Below are positions 57,259 through 64,000 of a stretch of 64,000 bases of DNA, piece after piece. Position 1 is the stretch's first letter. Each line of letters starts with the position of its first letter. Source of the stretch: Eudorina sp. 2006-703-Eu-15 (taxonomy: Eukaryota; Chlorophyta; Chlorophyceae; Chlamydomonadales; Volvocaceae); assembly GCA_003117195.1 (NCBI GenBank), contig BDSI01000124.1:192010-256009 (forward strand). The letters run 5' to 3'. Below the pieces are notes generated by a model. The model was not told the origin of the DNA and did no database searches. It worked only from the letters and a program-made list of their open reading frames with translations. The position numbers were made by a program, and so were the translations under genes.

Positions 57259-59385
57259 ATGGCCGAACAACGTCACAGTAACCCTCCAGGTAGCTTGTCC
57301 GAACTTCCAGACGAAATTTTCGTGCGCATCACGGACTTTCTGCCACAGAATGACATTGCTTGCACGGTCAGACTGCTCAACAAGACCTCGGCGCGACTCC
57401 TCCGCTGCAAGCAGCTCGTCCGACTGTCTCAGCCCGTCCCGCACCACGCCTTCCGCTGGCGCTGGGGCCGGCCTGACAGCATGCGAGGCCTGTCCCTCCA
57501 GCTCCGGAACCATCTCCTCACCCTCACGGCCCGCAGCGGCGTCCTCGCCAACCTGCAGCTCGCCTGCTCAACCGCCGGCTGCCCCCTCTCCGCCGACGTT
57601 TTCGACGCAGCCGCCGGCTGCGGCCACCTGGACGCCTACCAGTGGGCCGAGTCGCAGAGCCCTCCCGAACTGCTGACCCCCCTCGCGTTCATCCCGGGCG
57701 GTATCCCTCCACCCTGCGCCCAACGGGCCGTGGAGGCCGCGGCCCTGGGCGGCCAGACCCGCATGGTGCGCTACCTGCTGCAACAGTACGGCGCCGCTGC
57801 CGCCGGCTCGTCCAAGCAGCTGGAGCACACCGCCTGGCGCGCCGCCGCGCAGGGCGGCCACCGGGTGCTGTGCGAGGCGCTGCACGCCGACGGCCGTGAG
57901 GGCGTCCACCAGGCGGTGGTGGGCGCAGCCCACTCGGGCCACGCCGAGATGACGGGCTGGCTGCTGCAGCTGCGCGGCCCACGGGTCGATCGACAGCTGC
58001 AGGACCTGCTGATGCCGCCCATGGCGGTCGGCGGCGCCTACGGCTTGCCGCTCCCGGCGCTCCAGGGGCTGCTGGGACAGGACCCCGAGGGTCTGGGCAC
58101 CTCCGTGCAGCTGCGGCGCGCGGTGGCGGTGGCGGTGAGCAGCCCCACCGCCGACTGGCGGGACAAGTTGCTGTGGCTGGAGGCGCAGGGCGAGCTGGTG
58201 GCGCCGCTGATGGACTACAACGTCCCCTGGCCCGAGGTGGTGAAGCGACCCGACGCGGTGGCGCGTGTCCAGCTGCTGCGCCAGCGCGCCGAAATCGACT
58301 GGGGGCGGCTCACCTCGGCGGCGGTGGCGGGCGCGCACCTGCCGCTGATCGGGTTCTTGTGCGAGGAGGGCCTTGCGGTGCCCCGCTTCGACCACGCCCG
58401 GACCGCGGCGGCGTCAGGCGACGTGGCGCTGCTGGCGGAGCTGCGCGGCCGCGGGTGGCCGCTCGCGCCCAACCTCGCCGAGTGCGCGGCGCGGGGCGGC
58501 CACCTGCACGTGCTGCAGTGGATGGAGGCGGGGCCGGGCGAGGTGGTGGCGCTGCTGCGGGCGGCGCTGAGGACGGTGGACCTGGCCAAGGCGGCCGCGT
58601 CGTCCGGCAGCCTGGAGCTGGTGCGGTGGCTGCGGGAGGAGCGGGGCTGCCCCTGGGACGAGCAAGTCTTCGCCGCGGCGGTCCATTCCGGGAACGTGGA
58701 GCTGGTGGAGAGGATCGCGGCGGGGGGCTGCCCCATGGGGGTGAGTACGGCAGTGCGTAGGGGTGCTGTACTGCATGTTGTACTGTACGGTGTAGTTCAG
58801 CATGTGAAAAAGAACCTTCACGCCAAGGTTGCGCTTCCCCCGTTGATGCGGTCGTCTGTTACCGTACATTCCCAAGCAACAAGAAATCCACCACGGAGTT
58901 CTTGCTAATCAGCCTTGGGTGGGTACACACGTCGACGTCTTCTTGCCTACCCACCCTCAACCCAATCCCCGTTTGGCGTCCTTGGTTCCCCCTTGGTGGC
59001 CTCCCCTCCGCAGGCCAGCGGCAAGGCCTACGTCATCGCCGCCCGCAAGGGCGACACGCTGATGCTGAGGTGCCTGCGCCACCTCGGCTGCCCCTGGGGC
59101 GACGGCAGAGCGGGTGCCGCCGCACCCGCCTTCACCGCGGCGGTGTGCTCGCCGGCGGAGGACTTCACGCGGGCGAGGAGGGGCGCCCGTCTGGAGGTGC
59201 TGACGTGGCTGGTGGCGGAGGGCTGCCCGGTGGACTGGCGGGCGGCCGCGGAGGCGGCGGAGCAGAGGGAGGACAGAGCTGGGGCGGCGGTCCGCGATTG
59301 GGTTCGGGCCCAGCTGCTGCTGTTGCGGCAGCCACAGCAGGTGCTGGCAGCAGCACACGTGGCGGCTCAGCAGGCTGAGGGATGA
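57259..59385 (+). CDS. F-box-like ankyrin-repeat protein, paralogue 2
   Basis: Exon 1 is 57259-58740 (ending CPMG|GTGAGT), intron 58741-59013, exon 2 59014-59385 (TGA). The protein has 617 residues. Residues 15-47 (ELPDEIFVRITDFL, then NDIACTVRLLNKTS) are the F-box-like motif, followed by HHAFRWRWG and degenerate ankyrin repeats such as AAAGCGHLDAYQW and AASSGSLELVRWLREERGCP. The repeat AASSGSLELVRWLREERGC is identical in the 18337 gene, and intron position, phase and flanking CPMG are shared, so the two arose by duplication. Their C-terminal exons have diverged most. A role as substrate receptor of an SCF ubiquitin ligase is inference. The first ATG in frame was chosen; TTG at 57253 lies just upstream. 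Confidence 0.92.
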
Positions 59386-60311
59386 CATCCTGAAGCCCAT
59401 TTCGGAGGTCCCCTGCGAGGTCCACCGCAGCGCCCATTCATTGGTTCATATGAGGCGCGCCATGGTGCGTTCCATGGTGCGCCGTCCGGTGCGACACGGT
59501 GGCGCAGTTTCGTTTATGCAGTGTACGCTGAGGAAGCTTCGGCTGTCACCGATGACCCGCGGGGAGGAGGTGGAGGCGGCGGGTCCATGGCGCTGAGAGA
59601 GCGCCGCAGTCGGAAGTTCCGTCCTGACGTGCATGTACGACTGTTGTGGATAAGTACTGCAACGGCATCTATGTATGTTGGCTGTACATGCACAGCTCCG
59701 GCTTGTATATCCCACAAATCCGCTTTCATAGCAGCGGCCAATGTCACATTGTCGTGTTTCCCAGCAGCCCGTGGCTGCTGGCACGTTGCTTATTGCCCGT
59801 TATCTGGTTTCGGAGAGAGGATTAGGAAGTGTGATCAGCGGTGTCCCTGACCAAGAGCGTGTCGTGTCGTACCATTGAGAGAGCTGAACCAGATGTACGG
59901 CTGTCATGGACGATCAGAAGCCGCTTGGCGTACGACCTCATTCTCCCGTGCTCGGCGGCTCGAAGCGTGATACGGTAGCGGGTTTTAATTTGGCCGTAAG
60001 CGTGCACAGGGGTTTGGGCGCGCGGCGCTGCACTGGGATGCAGCACGCTGGAGGTCCATGCGGTGACCCGAATCGTGAGGGTCAACGTCGTACCGCGTTG
60101 AGTTCGCATGCCGTGGGGTGGGTGGAGACCGCCCCACGGTGGTCTTTTGAAGTTTCGCTGTTTTGGGTTTGACTGAAAAGGGGACGCCGGGCTGGTGGCG
60201 CAGCAGCTGATGCCTGTGTCGCGGCCGCTGGTCGTCAGAGGGCCGCGCCGTGAGGGCCGGGCCGGGCCGGGTCGGGCGCCGTGTGCTCTCGGACATACAC
60301 GACAATTACTA

Positions 60312-60360
60312 GTGTAACGGTTACCAAAAAAAAATATTGATCCACCTTGTAACAGTTACA
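60312..60360 (-). repeat. Inverted GTAAC motifs around an A-rich core
   Basis: GTGTAACGGTTACC (60312-60325), a run of nine A, then a minus-strand copy of TGTAACTGTTACAAGGTGG (60342-60360). This is the fourth member of the family seen at 5799, 12005 and 46091. It is in the opposite orientation and paired with a second palindrome. Confidence 0.5.
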
Positions 60361-60660
60361 TGAAGAAAATCCAACGGCCGCTACCCGGTAAGGCGTGAGG
60401 AGGCGACGCTGGAAAGTGGAAATGCACGCGGTGCTGGTCGAAGGCCCAGCATCGGTATCCCGAGCCGTTGGCATGTTGTTAGGTAGTTGGGTAGTTAGTT
60501 AGGGGCCTTTGTTGAACCTGGCCATGGCTCAACGGACTGAAGCAGGTTACTGACGCGCCAGGATTGCCTCGCCTGGAAACCGCACCAGACCCGCTGAATC
60601 ATTCGGCGGCGGGGAGGGAGAGCCGGGATGTTCCTGTCGCTGCTGCTGCCTCACCACCAG

Positions 60661-60716
60661 GGCTCCCTGAGCCGGGCTCCCTGAGCCGGGCTCCCTGAGC
60701 CGGGCTCCCTGAGCCG
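60661..60716 (+). repeat. 14-bp tandem repeat, four copies
   Basis: Four exact copies of GGCTCCCTGAGCCG. Each unit is itself partly self-complementary (GGCTC...GAGCC), so the array can fold into a run of hairpins. Confidence 0.97.
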
Positions 60717-62904
60717 GTGGAGACGTGGGGTTGGATTGAGTTAGGGAACCAATGTGATGGAGCTTGCCAGTCTGCCCGTCTGAAGTGTTGAGGGCCTAGG
60801 GTATGTACCCTCCACCCTCCTAAGGTTGGAACACGAGCTTCGGCCGTTTTTCTAGGGGCCTGGCTAACAGCTACCGTACATTCGTACTCCCTGTGGGCGG
60901 TACCGGCGTCGTCTTGAGATGAGGTTGCTACCGTATCCTCTGCCGTCTGAAGGGGCTGTCCCGCAGGGCTGAGGTGTATCTATCACAGGGCCAAGGCGGG
61001 TTTCCTCGTGTCGGCCCTTGGTTCGTTCAGTGCCGGGGGCCGGGCCCGTGTGGTTCGCACCCACTGGCTCCGCCCTCCTGACAGGCAGGGTGTGAAGTAC
61101 CGCATCTCCACGGGAACCGCTTCTATCCACACGGTCCGGTGTACAATCTCAGCAGTGGGGTGTCGGAAGGGTTTCGTTTCATGCCGCTGCAGATTACAAC
61201 GGCCATCAATAGGTGGTCAATCGCACCGGTTTTGTGTTTTTCCTTTTTCGTCAGCAAATTACCCTCTGGCGGGGCAGGCGCGGGGGTGGTGCACGCACAT
61301 GCACTTTCCGGATCGCCGATCGGCCATGGTCGCCCTTGAAACTCGGTAAACTCCGGAATTTTAAAACCCATCAACAGACTCGCTCGTTTTGGAACTCTCA
61401 GGCTGGGTCCTGCACGTTTCTAGGATCCGTGTGGATCAGGGTGACAGCGGACTTCGCCGGCTAAAGCCGACGCGCTTTTCAGGTGCCGCGGGCTCGTGCG
61501 ACCGATCGCGTTCTGTTATGCTGTCACATCTCATCATTTGTATTTTAATGGATTCAAATTACACAAGCGACGCGTTGTGCAGGACGCATTCCGTTGCGAC
61601 GGACGTCGTCCAGAAGCCTAGTCGCCTCACTCACTCAAACGAGGCGCACCGCAGCGCAGCGCTGCGCAGCCGGCGTCGACAGGACGATATCAGCAAAGTA
61701 AGCTTCAATCACGGCTAAGCCTCAGCGCCAAATTTCTTTGAGGAAACTTGTCGGCCGGTGTGAGGTTACGTCCGTTTTGCGAAGTCGCCGTTCGTAAAGC
61801 CATCGTCCGTGGCGGGCGTGCGGGAGAGATACGGCGGAATTGTCGTTGAGTGTGAACCAGGGCACATACGGGACGTTGACCGATCGCACAAGGTCGCGTC
61901 ATGACGGCGGTGCTTTCAGGTGCTTTCTTTCCGCGCGCGCCGTTTGTTGATGCGCTGGTTCACACAGGTTCCAACCCTTTCCAACAAATGGATGAGAACC
62001 CTCCTGCACTTTGAAGAAGCAGTGTGATGCGCGTCGGCAGGGCAGATTTGGGGTCTCTGCAGCGCTCGCCACGTACGGTGCCTTGCAGTGTCGTTCTCTA
62101 CCAACTGAACATGAACAAGTGAACATCCGCGTAGGGTCCTCATCAATGTTTCTGTACACAGTATCCGCACGGAGGTAGGGGCGGACGGGGACTTGCTGTG
62201 TGAGTTTTAGACTCAATCAGGATTATACTGACGAATCAGGATTTTGTTGGAAGGCTTTGGTACTCCAGCCACATCCCAACCTTTTTATCCGCGAATGCCA
62301 TGGTGACTTTGGAGCCGAACGGCTGGGTAAACTCATTATGACACGCACGCCAACTTGTTTATTTGATGCGTCATGAAGCAAGTTATTACAAATTGCTGCA
62401 TCTAGGGCCTACACGGACGACGCAGTCGTCGAAACTTACCGTACCTTTGAACCAAACGCACGCTTGCACACAAGTCGCTATAAAATAGGTATAGATTATA
62501 ATTTATTTTAGTGACTGTTCTCAAAGAAACGCATACGTCCTCATACATGGCTGATAGGTTAAGCGCATGAAGCGAAACCCATCAACACAGACCTCATACC
62601 ATCTGGTGTTAGCAACTCATATTCACAAATGTGTTGATCCAGCATATACTGGTGAATACGGGAAAAATATTATTTATCACTGACCATCGCCGTACGCCAT
62701 CTGTAATTCACATTGTGAAGCCTTCAATTACAAATACTATATTTGATAATGAAATTATTTTTTATTGAAATAAGCCACTGTTGAGGTGCCCACCGCCCGC
62801 CCTGATTTGTACGGATTGCCGAAGGCTTCCGACTTCTTACAAAATGAGCAGGACTCCATTTTTCCATTCATATGGTACTGTTTCTTCACCGTGGAAACAG
62901 TAAA

Positions 62905-63386
62905 ATGAAAGCAAGGAAACTTCTCATTGTGGCTCTGGCCCTTGGCCTGTAAGTGTGACCCTCGTGCAGGCCTTCTGCTGTGATGCCTAGTAAGATATGT
63001 TGAACCTCACACAAGTCTTAGTACAATGTAAATGATTTCTCTGGAGATGAGCCAGTTTACGCACAATTGGTCATTGCCGTCGAACGACACCTACTGTATG
63101 GCCATTTTACTGTGTGCATTATGTCGTGTTGCGCAGGGCTGTGGCAGCAACAGCTCAAGATGCGCAGGATCTTCCATTCCCATTTATTAAATGCCAACAA
63201 GACCCGGTGGCTTACCACGTAAACTCGGTCATCACCCCTGGCCCGGACCCCAACACTTATTGCTTCACCATCAATGTTCAAGTTCCACCTGACTGCACTG
63301 ATAAGTGCTGCTCGGCGAACTTGCGCAAGTTCGAGGTCAGTTGTGCCAGCGAACGTCCGATAGATCCTGGCGCGTCCAGTACATAA
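62905..63386 (+). CDS. Short pherophorin-like secreted protein, two exons
   Basis: Exon 1 (62905-62948) encodes the signal peptide MKARKLLIVALALGL and ends at GTAAGT in phase 2. Exon 2 starts at 63137 after gttgcgcag, restoring Leu15, and runs to TAA at 63384-63386. The product has 97 residues. After the signal, FPFIKCQ, then PNTYCFTINVQVPPDCTDKC and CSANLRKFEV match the first half of the pherophorin domain: an aromatic-Pro-x-C motif, the C-F-T block and the CC-x-x-L-x-K-x-E strand. Pherophorins are hydroxyproline-rich glycoproteins of the volvocine extracellular matrix. The second half of the domain and any Pro-rich rod are missing. A donor-like GAG|GTCAGT at 63336 would allow further exons, but TGTAA at 63434 argues that the gene ends here. 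Confidence 0.8.
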
Positions 63387-63433
63387 TTATGCTTCCAGTC
63401 ATGTGCAGGCGATGAGAAAGAAGAGCAAATATC

Positions 63434-63438
63434 TGTAA
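63434..63438 (+). other. TGTAA poly(A) signal of the pherophorin-like gene
   Basis: TGTAA only 48 bp after the TAA stop, implying a very short 3'UTR. It supports the two-exon reading of the gene. Confidence 0.55.
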
Positions 63439-64000
63439 AGTTCATTTTAGTGGTTTACTTGTGCTAGGCGTCGTGACGGCCGACTGAATGTTTCACGCAC
63501 AATTCGCATGTCAGTGCCCTATTATAGTTCGCTTCGTGCTGCGGATGACAATGCTGCTAAAACATTTTCACTGTTTCGTGAGAATTCGTCTCACCTTTAC
63601 CCGACGAGGGGCGTGTCTGGCCAGGCAATTGAGGTACTCTCTGCATTGCTGTGGGTTTTCAGCTGCATGTCACGCGTTCATCGTCTTCTACAACTCCAAT
63701 CACGACCGCAGAACGGCTAAAATGTCCGCGTCATTCACTCATTCGCAATGCCTTTGGGTACAGTTTTGGTAGAAGGCCGTTTGGCGCCATGCTTCGCCGA
63801 ATGAGTACGCGAATCGCTTCCCGACACTCCCCAGTCGAGCCCGGTCAAACCGTCAACGCTCCCCTCGCCATAGTTATCATCACGCCCGCCTGCTCCGCAC
63901 CGCATCCGCCCGCGAACCCCCTGGCCATTAGTTCACGACCAGCAGCGGCATGCGCCTGTTCATCCCCGCTCCCCGCTGTGCTCGGATCACAAGGGGGTCT
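63439..64000. other. Right edge, no recognisable gene
   Basis: No remaining pherophorin-domain exon was found. The last 200 bp become C-rich (CCCGCCTGCTCCGCACCGCA) and may lead into another gene outside the window. Confidence 0.4.

Larger units (their letters stand above)
59386..62904. other. 3'UTR and intergenic region, no recognisable gene
   Basis: The first TGTAA after the ankyrin gene is at 60313-60317, inside the GTAAC element copy. A 14-bp tandem repeat follows. The part from 62380 to 62900 is AT-rich and is likely the promoter region of the pherophorin-like gene. Scattered open frames have no motifs. Confidence 0.45.

Noticed and set aside
1..64000. CRISPR arrays or bacterial operons
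   Set aside because: All tandem repeats lack unique spacers of constant length, and genes have introns and eukaryotic poly(A) signals.

Overview
The window is nuclear DNA of a volvocine green alga (Chlamydomonas, Volvox or a close relative). The evidence is a secreted pherophorin-type protein at the right end, TGTAA poly(A) signals behind several genes, GC-rich exons split by introns of about 270-775 bp with GTGAGY/GTGCG donors, Ala/Gly/Gln-rich low-complexity proteins, and two F-box-like/ankyrin proteins of a family expanded in these algae. There is no prokaryotic organisation, CRISPR array, rRNA or convincing tRNA.

Layout. 1-0.8 kb: last exon and 3'UTR of a WD40-like gene (+). 6.4-11.0 kb: a multi-exon glycosyltransferase/fucosyltransferase-like gene (-), apparently broken by a frameshift. 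11-15.3 kb: repeats and a LINE reverse-transcriptase remnant (-). 15.3-17.8 kb: leucine-rich F-box-like gene (-), divergent from an F-box/ankyrin gene (+, 18.3-20.5 kb). 22.6-23.5 kb: intronless PHD-finger gene (-), divergent from a chloroplast thioredoxin f gene (+, 25.1-27.4 kb, five exons). 27.4-34.4 kb: no recognisable gene. 34.4-42.5 kb: eight-exon gene (-) for a protein of about 1951 residues with one conserved Trp-rich domain. 42.5-49.4 kb: remnants of a sulfotransferase-like gene and an unrecognised gene with a tandem duplication. 49.4-52.4 kb: four-exon polytopic membrane protein (+) with a Gln-rich tail. 57.3-59.4 kb: second F-box/ankyrin paralogue (+). 62.9-63.4 kb: short pherophorin-like gene (+). 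The rest is repeat-rich intergenic DNA.

The genes do not form a pathway. The least expected signal is two sets of extremely short insertions (21-44 bp). Set A ends in TTTTTCAATTYAA and has four copies; set B carries CGCGGCTCAG and has three. Each copy sits between 9-13 bp direct repeats. Four of the seven lie in introns of two genes, and one appears to supply the poly(A) signal of the 8-kb gene. Within each set the right end is shared and the left end varies, which suggests tails of 5'-truncated retroposons. Exon models come from reading splice sites and frames by eye and were not checked against transcripts.
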